Of a DNA stretch of 64,000 bases, positions 20,668 to 30,079 are shown in pieces. Position 1 is the first letter of the stretch. The number at the start of each line of letters is the position of its first letter. The notes beneath the pieces were generated by a model. The model was not told the DNA's origin and made no database searches. It saw only the letters and a list, made by a program, of their open reading frames with translations. The DNA is from Streptomyces exfoliatus (GTDB lineage: Bacteria > Actinomycetota > Actinomycetes > Streptomycetales > Streptomycetaceae): positions 1 through 64,000 of the forward strand of contig NZ_JNZP01000019.1 of the NCBI RefSeq assembly GCF_000725545.1, read 5' to 3'. Position numbers and translations under genes: made by a program.

Positions 20668-22602
20668 TCACGGGACCCGGCGGTGGACGTCCGCTTCCGT
20701 CGACGGGCCCGGAGTCGCGTCCGCGATCCACGGGCCCTCGCCGCTCGGGTCGACGATCCCGGCCTCCAGCCAGGTGTAGCGGCCGGCGAGGACGCCGTCG
20801 ACGACCCGCCGGTCGAGGTCGTCCGTGTTCGACCAGAGGCGGCCGAACAGCTCCTCGATCCGCAGCCGGGCCTGGTGGCAGAACGCGTCCGCGAGCTGGT
20901 GGGCCTCCGGGCCGTGGTCGCCGGTGGTGCGCAGGAGTTCGGCCCGTACACAGGCGGCGCTCATCGCGAAGAGCTCCGCCCCGATGTCGACGATCCGGCC
21001 GAGGAAGGCCTGCTTGAGCTCCATGCGGCCCTGCCAGCGGGACATCGCGTAGAAGGTGGAGCGTGCCAGCTTGCGGGAGGTCCGCTCGACATACCTGAGG
21101 TGCCCCGCGAGGACGCCGAACTCCCCGTACGAGTTGGGGAGTTGCCCCGCTCCGGTGACGAGTCCCGGCAGCCAGCGGGCGTAGAAGCCACCGGCCCGCG
21201 CGCCGGCTTTCGCCTTGTCGGCGAGCGACTTCCCGGGGTCGATGAGGTCCCCGGCGACGGAGAGGTGGGCGTCGACGGCCTCGCGGGCGATCAGCAGGTG
21301 CATGATCTCGGTCGAGCCCTCGAAGATCCGGTTGATCCTCAGATCGCGCAGGATCTGCTCGGCGGGGACCGCGCGTTCGCCCCGGGCGGCGAGCGAGTCG
21401 GCGGTCTCGTAGCCCCGGCCGCCCCGGATCTGGACGAGTTCGTCGGCGATGAGCCAGGCCATCTCGGAGCCGTACAGCTTGGCGAGGGCGGCCTCGATGC
21501 GGATGTCGTTGCGGTCCTCGTCCGCCATCTGGGAGGCGAGGTCGACCACCGCTTCCAGGGCGAAGGTCGTCGCCGCGATGAAGGAGATCTTGGTGCCGAC
21601 GGCCTCGTGCCGGGCGACGGGACCGCCCCACTGCTCGCGGACGCCCGCCCACTCGCGGGCGATCTTCAGGCACCACTTCCCGGCCCCCGCGCAGACGGCG
21701 GGCAGCGAGAGGCGGCCGGTGTTGAGGGTGGTGAGGGCGATCTTGAGGCCGGCGCCCTCGGGGCCGATGCGGTTCTCGGCGGGCACCCGCACGCGGTGGA
21801 AACGGGTGACGCCGTTCTCCAGTCCGCGCAGGCCCATGAAGGCGTTGCGGTGCTCGACGGTGATGCCGGGCGAGTCGGCCTCGACGACGAAGGCGGTGAT
21901 GCCGCCGCGCCCGCCGTCGGAGGCGGGAACCCGGGCCATGACGACGAGCAGGTCGGCGACGACGCCGTTCGTCGTCCAGAGCTTGACCCCGTCGAGGACG
22001 TACGCGTCACCCTCCTCGTCCCGGACCGGTACGGCGGTGGTGGCGAGGCGCGCCGGGTCGGAGCCGACGTCGGGCTCGGTGAGGAGGAAGGCGGAGACGT
22101 CGGTCCTGGCGAGCCGCGGCAGGAAGGCGTCCTTCTGCTCCTGGGTGCCGAAGAGTTTCAGCGGCTGCGGTACGCCGATCGACTGATGCGCGGAGAGCAG
22201 GGCGCCGACGGCGGGGCTGGCGGAGCCGACGAGGGCGAGGGCGCGGTTGTAGTACAGCTGGGTGAGGCCGAGACCGCCGTACTTCCGGTCGATCTTCATG
22301 CCGAGCGCGCCGAGCTCCTTGAGACCGGTGATCGTCTCGTCGGGGATACGGGCCTCGCGCTCGATGCGGGCGCCGTCGATCCGGGTCTCGCAGAACGTGC
22401 GCAGGGACGCCAGGAAGGCCTCGCCGCGCCGGGCGTCCTCCTCGGCGGGGAGCGGATGGGGATGGACGAGGTCCAGGCGGAACCTGCCGAGGAAGAGTTC
22501 CTTGGCGAAGCTGGGCTTGTGCCAGTCCCGCTCACGTGCGGCCTCGGCGGTCTGCCGGGCTTCGTGTGCGGTGACCTTGGGCCGCTGGGTGGGCGCGGAC
22601 AT
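20668..22602 (-). CDS. Acyl-CoA dehydrogenase (long, VLCAD-like)
   Basis: This 644-aa protein starts at ATG 22602, where AGGAGG lies 5 nt upstream; an in-frame GTG at 22608 falls inside that ribosome site. Residues 60-450 are an acyl-CoA dehydrogenase: FLLTEPDVGSDPARL (FAD loop), YVLDGVKLWTTNG, ENGVTRFHRVRVPAENRIG and RINRIFEGSTEIMHLLIAREAV with the catalytic-region Glu. An extra helical C-terminal domain of about 180 aa makes it resemble very-long-chain types. It uses FAD to form 2-enoyl-CoA from acyl-CoA; chain length preference is not visible. It is flanked by terminators on both sides, so it is monocistronic. Confidence 0.93.
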   Translation of the reverse strand: MSAPTQRPKVTAHEARQTAEAARERDWHKPSFAKELFLGRFRLDLVHPHPLPAEEDARRGEAFLASLRTFCETRIDGARIEREARIPDETITGLKELGALGMKIDRKYGGLGLTQLYYNRALALVGSASPAVGALLSAHQSIGVPQPLKLFGTQEQKDAFLPRLARTDVSAFLLTEPDVGSDPARLATTAVPVRDEEGDAYVLDGVKLWTTNGVVADLLVVMARVPASDGGRGGITAFVVEADSPGITVEHRNAFMGLRGLENGVTRFHRVRVPAENRIGPEGAGLKIALTTLNTGRLSLPAVCAGAGKWCLKIAREWAGVREQWGGPVARHEAVGTKISFIAATTFALEAVVDLASQMADEDRNDIRIEAALAKLYGSEMAWLIADELVQIRGGRGYETADSLAARGERAVPAEQILRDLRINRIFEGSTEIMHLLIAREAVDAHLSVAGDLIDPGKSLADKAKAGARAGGFYARWLPGLVTGAGQLPNSYGEFGVLAGHLRYVERTSRKLARSTFYAMSRWQGRMELKQAFLGRIVDIGAELFAMSAACVRAELLRTTGDHGPEAHQLADAFCHQARLRIEELFGRLWSNTDDLDRRVVDGVLAGRYTWLEAGIVDPSGEGPWIADATPGPSTEADVHRRVP

Positions 22603-22663
22603 GGACACCTCCTGGGGGTCTTTGTCCGTCGTACCCGATTTCCGGCGGTCCGGAAAGACGAGA

Positions 22664-22702
22664 AGGCGGCCTGAGCCCCCGCACAGTGGGCTCAGGCCGC
22701 CT
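22664..22702 (-). terminator. Terminator after aldehyde dehydrogenase
   Basis: A 15-bp perfect stem, AGGCGGCCTGAGCCC with complement and a 9-nt loop, lies 49 nt past the dehydrogenase stop at 22752. Confidence 0.75.
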
Positions 22703-22751
22703 GGTCTCGTGTCCCGTACCGGCGGGGGTACGGGTGAGGCGGGGCTACGGG

Positions 22752-24197
22752 TTACAGGGCGAGGCCCGTCAGGACGAGGACGCGCTCGTAGGTGTAGTCG
22801 TCCATCGCGAACTTCACGCCCTCGCGGCCGACGCCGGAGCGCTTGGCGCCGCCGTACGGCATCTGGTCGGCGCGGTAGGACGGGACGTCGCCGACGATCA
22901 CGCCGCCGACCTCGAGGGCGCGGTGGGCGCGGAACGCGGTCTGCAGGTCGTGGGTGAAGACACCGGCCTGGAGGCCGAAGTCCGAGTCGTTGACCGCGGC
23001 GAACGCCTCGGCCTCGCCGTCGACCTTGGCGATCGTCAGGACCGGGCCGAAGACCTCGGCGCGGGCCAGGGTGACGTCGGCCGGGAGGTCGGCGAGCACG
23101 GTCGGGGCGTAGGTCGCGCCCTCGCGCTTGCCGCCGGCGAGGAGCTTGGCGCCGGCCGCGACGGCCTCGTCCACCCAGGACTCGACGCGCTGGGCGGCGG
23201 CCTCGTCGACCAGCGGGCCGACGTCGGTGGCGGCGTCGGACGGGTCACCGGTGACCTGCGCCTCCACGGCGGCGACGATCTTCGGCACCAGGCGGTCGTA
23301 GACCGAGGCGTCGGCGATCACGCGCTGCACGGAGATGCAGGACTGGCCGCCCTGGTAGTTGGAGAAGGTGGCGATACGGGTCGCGGCCCAGTCCAGGTCG
23401 GCCTCGGAGGACCAGTCGGGCAGGACGACGGCCGCGGCGTTGCCGCCGAGCTCCAGGGTGCAGTGCTTGTGCGGCACCGACTGCTGGATGGCGTAGCCGA
23501 CCTTGTCCGAGCCGGTGAAGGAGATGACCGGGAGGCGCTCGTCCTGGACGAGGGCGGGCATGCGGTCGTTCGGCACGGTGAGGATCGACCAGGAGCCGGC
23601 CGGCAGGTCGGTCTCGGCCAGGATCTCGCCCAGGATCAGGGAGGAGATCGGGGTCGACGGGGCCGGCTTGAGGATGATCGGGGCGCCGACGGCGATGGCC
23701 GGGGCGACCTTGTGGGCGCTGAGGTTCAGCGGGAAGTTGAACGGCGCGATGCCCAGGACGACGCCCTTGGGGATGCGGCGGGTGAGGGCGAGGCGGCCCG
23801 CGCCACCGGCCTCGGTGTCCAGGCGCTGGGCCTCGCCGGCGTTCCAGCGGCGGGCCTCCTCGGCGGCGAAACGGAAGACGGAGACGGCACGGCCGACCTC
23901 ACCGCGGGCCCACTTGATGGGCTTGCCGTTCTCGGCGGAGATCAGGAGGGCGATCTCCTCGGTGCGCTCGGCGAGCCGCTTCGACACGTGGTCGAGGGCG
24001 GCGGCGCGGACGTGCGCCGGGGTCGCGGCGAACTCGTCGACGACGGCGTGCGCGGCGGCGACGGCCTCCTCGACCTGGGCCTCGGTGGGCACGCTGACCT
24101 TGCCGACCAGACGTCCGTCGTACGAGTTCGTGACGTCGAAGGAGGCGTCGCCGGTGGCCTCGCGGCCGGCGAGCCAGAAGGCGTGGGTGGTCGTCAT
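22752..24197 (-). CDS. Aldehyde dehydrogenase, candidate succinate-semialdehyde dehydrogenase
   Basis: This 481-aa NAD(P)-dependent aldehyde dehydrogenase has the cofactor site FTGSDKVGYAI, the catalytic Glu in TLELGGNAAAVV and the catalytic Cys in GGQSCISVQRV. The N-terminal APFNFPLNLSAHKVAPAI is the usual substrate-channel segment. Substrate is not visible. Its promoter carries TCCATACCGGACAA, which matches the gabT promoter in 13 of 14 positions, so oxidation of succinate semialdehyde from GABA is the best inference. It is monocistronic, with a terminator at 22664-22702. Confidence 0.9.
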   Translation of the reverse strand: MTTTHAFWLAGREATGDASFDVTNSYDGRLVGKVSVPTEAQVEEAVAAAHAVVDEFAATPAHVRAAALDHVSKRLAERTEEIALLISAENGKPIKWARGEVGRAVSVFRFAAEEARRWNAGEAQRLDTEAGGAGRLALTRRIPKGVVLGIAPFNFPLNLSAHKVAPAIAVGAPIILKPAPSTPISSLILGEILAETDLPAGSWSILTVPNDRMPALVQDERLPVISFTGSDKVGYAIQQSVPHKHCTLELGGNAAAVVLPDWSSEADLDWAATRIATFSNYQGGQSCISVQRVIADASVYDRLVPKIVAAVEAQVTGDPSDAATDVGPLVDEAAAQRVESWVDEAVAAGAKLLAGGKREGATYAPTVLADLPADVTLARAEVFGPVLTIAKVDGEAEAFAAVNDSDFGLQAGVFTHDLQTAFRAHRALEVGGVIVGDVPSYRADQMPYGGAKRSGVGREGVKFAMDDYTYERVLVLTGLAL

Positions 24198-24275
24198 TGC
24201 GTCCCGGCCCTTTCCGTTTCGGGGAGCGAGCGATTGCTCTGGTGCCACGTTAGGGCCGGGACGGCGGCCGTGGGC

Positions 24276-24323
24276 TTGTCCGGTATGGAGTAGTGGAGCC
24301 GCGGCTCTGTCCGCCCCGGACAG
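24276..24323. promoter_or_regulatory. Candidate PucR-type operator region upstream of the aldehyde dehydrogenase
   Basis: The sequence TTGTCCGGTATGGA (24276-24289, plus strand) recurs with one mismatch in the gabT promoter. Next to it, CTGTCCG and CGGACAG form an inverted repeat (24307-24323) separated by 3 nt, sharing the TGTCCG half-site. Both lie 79-127 nt upstream of the start at 24197. Confidence 0.5.
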
Positions 24324-24334
24324 GGAAGGGGTGG

Positions 24335-25345
24335 TCAACCGCGCCGTTCGGTCGACACGATGAGCCAGACGCCGCCGACGACGATCGCACCACCGAGGAG
24401 GATGGGCCAGGTCAGGGCCTCGTTGAGGACGAGCGCGCCGAGCAGGACGGCGACGACCGGGTTGACGTAGGCGTAGGTGGCGGCGAGCGAGATCGGGGCG
24501 CTCTGGAGGAGCCAGGCGTACGCGGTGAAGGCGACGATCGAGCCGAAGACGATGAGGTACGCGAGGGCGCCCCAGGAGCGGCCGGAGACGGCGCCCAGGT
24601 CCAGGCCGTGGTGTTCGCCGCGCGCGAGGCCGAGGAGGAGCGCGCCGAGGCCGCCGGCCAGCATCTCGTACACGCTCGCGGTGAAGGGGTTCGCGGGCAT
24701 GGGCAGCCGGGCCGAGGAGACGGTGCCGACGGACCACAGCAGGGCCGCGACGACGACGAGCAGCACTCCGCCGATCTTCACCTCGCCGCTCAGGCCGGGG
24801 ACGGTGAGGACACCGAGGCCCGCGAAGCCGAGCAGGACACCGCCGAAGGCGCCGAGGCCGGGGCGCTCGCCGAGGGCGGCGCGGAGCAGGACGACCCAGA
24901 CGGGGACGGCGGCGACGAGGAGCGCGGCGAGGCCGGAGGGGATGGAGGTCTCGGCGAGGACGACGAGGCCGTTGCCGCCGAGGATGAGGAGCAGGCCGAC
25001 GAGGACGACCGAGCCGAGTTCCCTGCGGGTCACCTTGAGGGCGGCGGGACCCTGCCGCCAGGCGACTATCGCGGCGAGGAGCAGGCCCGCGGTGACGAAG
25101 CGGGCCCCGCCGGAGAGGAACGGCGGGAGGGTCTCGACGACGATCCGGATCCCGAGGTACGTGGACCCCCAGACGACGTACACGATGCCGAGCGCGGCCC
25201 AGACGGCCCCGCTGATCCGTCGGGCGGGCGCGACGGGCATGGCGGGGGCGGCGGAGTCGCCGGAGTCGCCGGTCGAGGCGGCGGTACGGGGTTCGGGGGC
25301 GTCCGGGTGCGTCTCGGGGGCCGGGTCGACGGCGGGGCTTGTCAT
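24335..25345 (-). CDS. EamA/DMT family transporter
   Basis: This is about 336 aa. After a variable Pro/Ala-rich N-terminus (residues 1-50), ten hydrophobic segments follow, in two repeated five-helix halves as in EamA/RhaT exporters; the first begins WAALGIVYVVWGSTYLGIRI. Such proteins export amino acids and metabolites, but the substrate cannot be predicted. The ATG at 25345 has no purine-rich site directly upstream (CTCTCCTGCTC), so it may be leaderless; other in-frame starts upstream read into low-complexity sequence. It is divergent from a small membrane gene at 25509. Confidence 0.9.
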   Translation of the reverse strand: MTSPAVDPAPETHPDAPEPRTAASTGDSGDSAAPAMPVAPARRISGAVWAALGIVYVVWGSTYLGIRIVVETLPPFLSGGARFVTAGLLLAAIVAWRQGPAALKVTRRELGSVVLVGLLLILGGNGLVVLAETSIPSGLAALLVAAVPVWVVLLRAALGERPGLGAFGGVLLGFAGLGVLTVPGLSGEVKIGGVLLVVVAALLWSVGTVSSARLPMPANPFTASVYEMLAGGLGALLLGLARGEHHGLDLGAVSGRSWGALAYLIVFGSIVAFTAYAWLLQSAPISLAATYAYVNPVVAVLLGALVLNEALTWPILLGGAIVVGGVWLIVSTERRG

Positions 25346-25508
25346 GAGCAGGAGAGTAGGGACAGCGGGCCCCGAGAACCAAGAAAATTGCCCGGATCCG
25401 GGCAGGCGCAGCGGATTCTGGACAGGAAAAGGCCCTGGAACAGGCTCCCGGTCGGCACTCCGGAGGAATGAAAGGATGGCCCGGACCGCAAGAGCACAGG
25501 GGGAAAGC

Positions 25509-25709
25509 ATGATCCTTTATGTACTGATCGGCGTCCTGGTCCTCGCCGTCGCGGGATGCGCCTGCGTCGTGTGGGCGGCGAGGGGCGGCCCCCGCTGGGT
25601 CCGCGCGGTGGCCACCGTGACCCTGCTGGGCGGCGAGGTGGCACGCGCCGGACAGCGCGGGGGCGGGCGACGCAACGGCGGGGGCGACGACGGGGGCGGC
25701 TCGGACTAG
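25509..25709 (+). CDS. Small membrane protein, hypothetical
   Basis: This 66-aa protein has one hydrophobic segment (residues 2-24, ILYVLIGVLVLAVAGCACVV), a short basic stretch and a Gly/Arg/Asp-rich tail. A strong GGGGGAAAG ribosome site lies just before the ATG, which supports a real gene. Function is unknown. It sits between the DMT exporter and the convergent pucR gene and could be a small regulator or partner of a membrane complex; nothing in the sequence decides this. Confidence 0.65.
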   Translation: MILYVLIGVLVLAVAGCACVVWAARGGPRWVRAVATVTLLGGEVARAGQRGGGRRNGGGDDGGGSD

Positions 25710-25780
25710 ACGGGCCCGACGGGTCCGAAGGGCTTGGCCGGCCCCGGCGGGCCCGGCGGACCGGACAGTTCCGGCGGCCG

Positions 25781-27334
25781 CTACTCCGCGCCCTCGCCCG
25801 TCGCCTTCAGCGCCAGCCACAGCTCCATCCGTACGTCCGGATCGTCCAGGGAGCGGCCGAGGATCTCCTCCACGCGCCGCATCCGGTAGCGCAGGGTGTG
25901 CCGGTGGACGCCCAGGTCGGCCGCCGCCGCGTCCCACTGCCCGTGCCGGGAGAGCCAGGCCCGCAGGGAGGCCACCAGATCGCCTCGGCCCGTCGCGTCA
26001 TGCTCGCGGAGCGCGCGGAGCATCCCGTCGGCGAAGGCGCGGACGGCGTCGTCGGCGAGGAGCGGCAGCACGGAGCCCGCCGCCAGGTCCTCGTGCTCGA
26101 CCAGCGCCTTCCCCCGCCGCCTGGCCACCGAGAGCGCCTGCTCCGCCTGCTTGTACGCCGCCGCGGCCACGATCGGTCCGGCAGGGGCCGAGAGTCCGAT
26201 GGTGACGCCGACGTCCTCCGCGTCCCGGTCCGCGTACCCGCCGCAGGCGGCGACGACCGCGCCGCCGTCCCCGGCGAGGACGACGAGACGCTGCTCGCTC
26301 TCGGGAACGGTGAGCACCGCCTCGCCGGCGCGTGCCGCCGCCGCCTCCAGGGTCTCGGCGAGCGCCGGGAGCGCCGGTTCGCCGGTCGGGTCGCCGCCGG
26401 CGGCTTCCGCGACGATCAGCCGGAAGGGGGCGTCGAGCAGCCCGCCGTACACGTCCCCCGCCACCGCGCGCGCGTGGTCCGGCTGACCCGCGAGCATCAT
26501 CCGCAGGACCGCCGCGCCGAGCCGCTGTTCGGCGGCCTGGAGCGAACGGGAACGCTCGGTCGTGAGGGTGAGCAGGGCGATCGCCGAGTGCACCGCGTAC
26601 CGCTCGGCCGTTCCGAGCGGCGCGCCCGTACCGACGGCGAGGGCGCCCCGCACCCGCCGCCCGCTGCCGAGCGACTGGAGCTCGACGCGGTCGTCCGTAC
26701 CGCCGACCACGGCGCTGGCGGGCGCCGGACGGTCGCGCAGCCGCTCCACGTCGGAGGTGAGCCGGGCGGCCCGGCGTGCCGCCCAGTCGGGCGAGACGGC
26801 GACGACGGTTCCGGAGGTGTCGTAGAGCGCGGCCCAGCCGTCGACGTGCGCGGCGAGCCGGGCGACGACGGCCTCGGGGCCCTCGGCGAGCGCGGCCCTG
26901 GTCAGTTCGCGCTGGGCCTCGAAGCCGGCCGTGACGGCCCGGTACTGGTCGGCGGAGATGGCGGCGGACACCGCCTTGCTGATGGCGAGGAACGGGGTCC
27001 GGCGGGGCACCTCGAGAAGCGGCAGGTGCTCGTCACGGGCCGCTTCGAGCAGCGCGGAGGGGATCTCGTCGTAATTGACGCCGACGGCGAAGCCGAGCCC
27101 CACGACCCCCGCGCCGAGCAGCCGCCGCACGTAGCGGCGCATCGCCTCCAGGTCCTCCGCGTCGAGCGTGAGCGCGGTCGTGAGGAGGAGCTCGCCGCCC
27201 TCCATGTACGGGACGGGATCGGCGAGCTCGCTGACGTGCGCCCAGCGGACGGGGGTGTCGAGACGGTCCTCACCGGCACGCACGATGAGCTTCAGGGAGG
27301 AGTGCTGGACGAGCGAGGCGAGGGTGGGCGGCAT
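25781..27334 (-). CDS. PucR family transcriptional regulator
   Basis: This 517-aa protein starts with the PucR N-terminal sensor domain (residues 1-125; ASLVQHSSLKLIVRAGEDRL, VPYMEGGELLLTT). A GGDEF-like CdaR central region follows, and the C-terminal HTH_30 reads RHGQWDAAAADLGVHRHTLRYRMRRVEE. Members activate purine or GABA catabolic genes; in Corynebacterium the GABA regulator is of this type. It lies between two candidate targets, the aldehyde dehydrogenase (24197) and gabT (30202), whose promoters share a motif. Ligand GABA or succinate semialdehyde is inference. Confidence 0.92.
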   Translation of the reverse strand: MPPTLASLVQHSSLKLIVRAGEDRLDTPVRWAHVSELADPVPYMEGGELLLTTALTLDAEDLEAMRRYVRRLLGAGVVGLGFAVGVNYDEIPSALLEAARDEHLPLLEVPRRTPFLAISKAVSAAISADQYRAVTAGFEAQRELTRAALAEGPEAVVARLAAHVDGWAALYDTSGTVVAVSPDWAARRAARLTSDVERLRDRPAPASAVVGGTDDRVELQSLGSGRRVRGALAVGTGAPLGTAERYAVHSAIALLTLTTERSRSLQAAEQRLGAAVLRMMLAGQPDHARAVAGDVYGGLLDAPFRLIVAEAAGGDPTGEPALPALAETLEAAAARAGEAVLTVPESEQRLVVLAGDGGAVVAACGGYADRDAEDVGVTIGLSAPAGPIVAAAAYKQAEQALSVARRRGKALVEHEDLAAGSVLPLLADDAVRAFADGMLRALREHDATGRGDLVASLRAWLSRHGQWDAAAADLGVHRHTLRYRMRRVEEILGRSLDDPDVRMELWLALKATGEGAE

Positions 27335-27360
27335 GGGGAGACCGTCGGACCTTTGAGCGA

Positions 27361-27390
27361 GGGGTCGCCGCTCAGCCGAGCGGCGACCCC
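27361..27390 (-). terminator. Terminator after the VirD4/FtsK-like ATPase
   Basis: A perfect 13-bp stem (GGGGTCGCCGCTC and complement) with a 4-nt loop lies between the ATPase stop at 27421 and pucR. Confidence 0.78.
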
Positions 27391-27420
27391 GATTGTGCCA
27401 GCCCGTCCGGAGGGCCGCGC

Positions 27421-29934
27421 TCAGCCTCGCAGGTCGACGAGGAGCGGCGGCATGTGCTCACCCCGCACATGGGTGAGGGAGAGGACGGCGTGCCCGGGGG
27501 GCACGGCGTGCGCGAGATCGGAGGCCGACCACCGCTGCCGCTCCACCTCCCGCACGGTGACGGCCTCCGTGGTCACGGCCTTGCCGGTGACCAGCTTGCG
27601 CAGGGCGTGGAACGCCCGGGTCATCGGCTGGTCCGCGAACACGGTGTGATGGGCGACCTCGGTCGTCTCCACCCGTTCGGTGCCCCACGCCTCGGCGAAG
27701 GCCCTGCCGTCCCAGGTGGGCAGTCCGGCGAACGCCATCCGGCAGCCGACCGACGCGAGGAGCGGCCCGTGCAGCGCTTCGGGCACCTCCGCGAGGGTAC
27801 GGAGGGCGAGTACGACGGCCGCGTTCTGCGGGCGCAGCCGCTGGAGGGCTCGTACGGTCCCGTGCGTGAGCGCGCTCGCCGCGTCGTCGAGCACCAGGAA
27901 GGCGACGTGGCTTCGTCCGGCGCGGTGGCGGGTGACGGACTGGAACTGGGCGAGGAGCAGGCGGTTCAGGAGACGCGCGGCCTCCTCGTGACCCCCCTCG
28001 GGCAGGCTGATCCGTACGCGCACCGGGTGCTGGGCGACGGCCGCGAGGGAGAAGGCGCGCACCTCGTGGCCCCCGCCGAAGAACTCGGCGAAGAGGGGAC
28101 GGTCGAGGGCGGCGAGCCGGTCGGCGAGCACGGGTCCCATATCGGTCGCGGTGCCGACCTGGCGGATCCGGGACTCCAGTTCGCGGCGCATGGCCTGCGC
28201 GCTGTCGGCCGGCAGCAGGTCGTGCAGGTCGCGGAGGTTCTCGGGGCGGGCTTCGAGGAGCTCGCGCAGGACGGGGACGGTCGGGAAGCGTCCGTGCGCG
28301 GTCCGGTAGGGCCCGATGAGCTGGGCGAGGACGGTCGCGGCACGCCGGGTCTCCACGCCCTCCAGGTCGCCGACGAGCCCCTCGGCGAGGACGGTGGCGG
28401 CCTCGTCGGCGTCGGTGGCACCGGCGTACAGGTCCAGGTCGTAGCGGGACGCGGGGTCGCCGAGCCTGACGACGACGTCGTACGCCTCGTCGGCCCCGAG
28501 GGGAGCCGAGGCCGCGCCGACCGCCACGACGGCGCAGCTTCCGGTGAGCGCCTGGAGGGTGAGCGTCTCGACGACGGGCGCGACGAGGGCGCGGGTCTTG
28601 CCGGCGCCGGAGGGGCCGACCGCGAGGAGTGAGGTGCCGAGGAGTCCGGGGTCGAGTGCGAGGCCGGCACCGTGGTAGGCGTGCGGGGTGCGCTCGGCAG
28701 GCACGCAGCGGCCGATCCGGACCTGGTCCACGAGCAGGTCGTGGGTGGCCGTGCGCTGGGGCAGGTCACGGTCGCCGGACGGGTGGGCGCCCGTCGCGGC
28801 GCCCCGCTCGATCAGCGTGTCGACGAGGGCGGCCCGGCGTACGGCGTCCCGGTCGGTGTCCTGCCAGGCGCGGCGGACGCGGGCGCAGTCGACGTCGTTC
28901 ATCCGCCCGGTGGCGAGTTCGACGACGAGCCGCTCGGCGGCGCGCTGCTGACCTGCTTCCCGGAGCTCGGGCCACTGGGAGCGGGGAACGCCCGGGGCCG
29001 GTGCGGGGGCAGGCGCGGCGGTGGAGCCGCGCCAGGTACGGAGGAGGGCCGCCCACTCGCCGACGCGGGCGAAGGGCCACACGACGAGCGCGGTGATGGC
29101 CGCGTACAGCGGATAGACGAGCAGGGGAGCTTCGAGAACGTCGTATCCGCCGCCGACGAGGGACACGAGGGAGATCAGGGGCAGGGCGACGGGCAGCGGG
29201 TCCCAGCCGATACCGAAGGCCTCCGGCCAGACGAACGCCAGGGCGACCACGGCCCCGGCACCGGCGACGGCGGCGCGTACGGGCGGACGGAACCGGCCGA
29301 GGTAGTAGCGGACGATCCTGCCCCAGGAACCGAGGGCGGCGATCGCGCAGACGAGCCCGACGAAGACGACACCGCCGAAGACCTCGTGCGCCGCTTCCCC
29401 GTGCCAGTCCCGTGCCGAGGTGGTGCCGTGGTACCACCAGTCGCTCGGGGTGAGGGTCTGGAGCACCGCGTACATGTACGGGAGGGTCCCGCGCCGGTAG
29501 GCCGACCAGATGAGCAGGCCGATGGCCACCGGGATCAGCATCCCGGCGATGGTGGCGGGCGCCAGGCGCGCGGGCGCCCCGGGCGGCGGAGGCATGTGCC
29601 GGAACCGCCAGATGCCGAGACCGGCCTCCGGGCGGGGGGCGTCCAGCCATGCGGCGACGGGATGGCTCACGGCGGGGAGATGGCCCGGCCGCGGCGGGGC
29701 GGTCTGAGCCGGCGTGTGCGTGGGGACGGGCGGGAGACCGGCCGACGGCGCACCGGCCGGGGACGGATCGGCCGACGGCGGACCCGCGGGCGGGAGGCCG
29801 GCCGACGGTGGGCCCGCCGGGCGCGGCACCGGCGGGTGCGGCGGTGTCGCACGCGGCGGGAACTCCTTCGCGGGGGGTGGTGGTGCCGCACCGCCGAACG
29901 GGTCGCGCGACTCGTACGTGCCGTCCGTCTCCAT
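27421..29934 (-). CDS. Membrane-anchored VirD4/FtsK-like ATPase
   Basis: This 837-aa protein has a Pro/Ala-rich N-terminus (residues 1-110), then hydrophobic segments at about 130-285 (for example PATIAGMLIPVAIGLLIW) and a C-terminal P-loop ATPase. Walker A is AVGPSGAGKTRALVAP and Walker B is SHVAFLVLDDAAS, in a type IV coupling-protein/HerA-like order. Streptomyces chromosomes often encode one without neighbouring transfer genes, and none is visible here, so conjugation is not supported. Its role is unknown; candidates are DNA or protein translocation at the cell envelope. The ATG is preceded by a GGGG site. It is divergent from gabT. Confidence 0.78.
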   Translation of the reverse strand: METDGTYESRDPFGGAAPPPPAKEFPPRATPPHPPVPRPAGPPSAGLPPAGPPSADPSPAGAPSAGLPPVPTHTPAQTAPPRPGHLPAVSHPVAAWLDAPRPEAGLGIWRFRHMPPPPGAPARLAPATIAGMLIPVAIGLLIWSAYRRGTLPYMYAVLQTLTPSDWWYHGTTSARDWHGEAAHEVFGGVVFVGLVCAIAALGSWGRIVRYYLGRFRPPVRAAVAGAGAVVALAFVWPEAFGIGWDPLPVALPLISLVSLVGGGYDVLEAPLLVYPLYAAITALVVWPFARVGEWAALLRTWRGSTAAPAPAPAPGVPRSQWPELREAGQQRAAERLVVELATGRMNDVDCARVRRAWQDTDRDAVRRAALVDTLIERGAATGAHPSGDRDLPQRTATHDLLVDQVRIGRCVPAERTPHAYHGAGLALDPGLLGTSLLAVGPSGAGKTRALVAPVVETLTLQALTGSCAVVAVGAASAPLGADEAYDVVVRLGDPASRYDLDLYAGATDADEAATVLAEGLVGDLEGVETRRAATVLAQLIGPYRTAHGRFPTVPVLRELLEARPENLRDLHDLLPADSAQAMRRELESRIRQVGTATDMGPVLADRLAALDRPLFAEFFGGGHEVRAFSLAAVAQHPVRVRISLPEGGHEEAARLLNRLLLAQFQSVTRHRAGRSHVAFLVLDDAASALTHGTVRALQRLRPQNAAVVLALRTLAEVPEALHGPLLASVGCRMAFAGLPTWDGRAFAEAWGTERVETTEVAHHTVFADQPMTRAFHALRKLVTGKAVTTEAVTVREVERQRWSASDLAHAVPPGHAVLSLTHVRGEHMPPLLVDLRG

Positions 29935-30079
29935 GAACCCCTGCCCCCTGACCAGCCAGGTCGCCGTCTCTGTGCCACCGTCAATCTAGTGGCCCGAAGA
30001 CGCCCCGGAGGGGTTTCGCCCAGCCGTGTGCCCGGGCGGGCAGGGGAGGCGCCCGGTGGGGCGGTCCGGGGTCGCCATG

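Noticed and set aside
27421..29934. Conjugative or integrative element
   Set aside because: Only the coupling-type ATPase is present; there is no integrase, relaxase, attachment site or change in composition.
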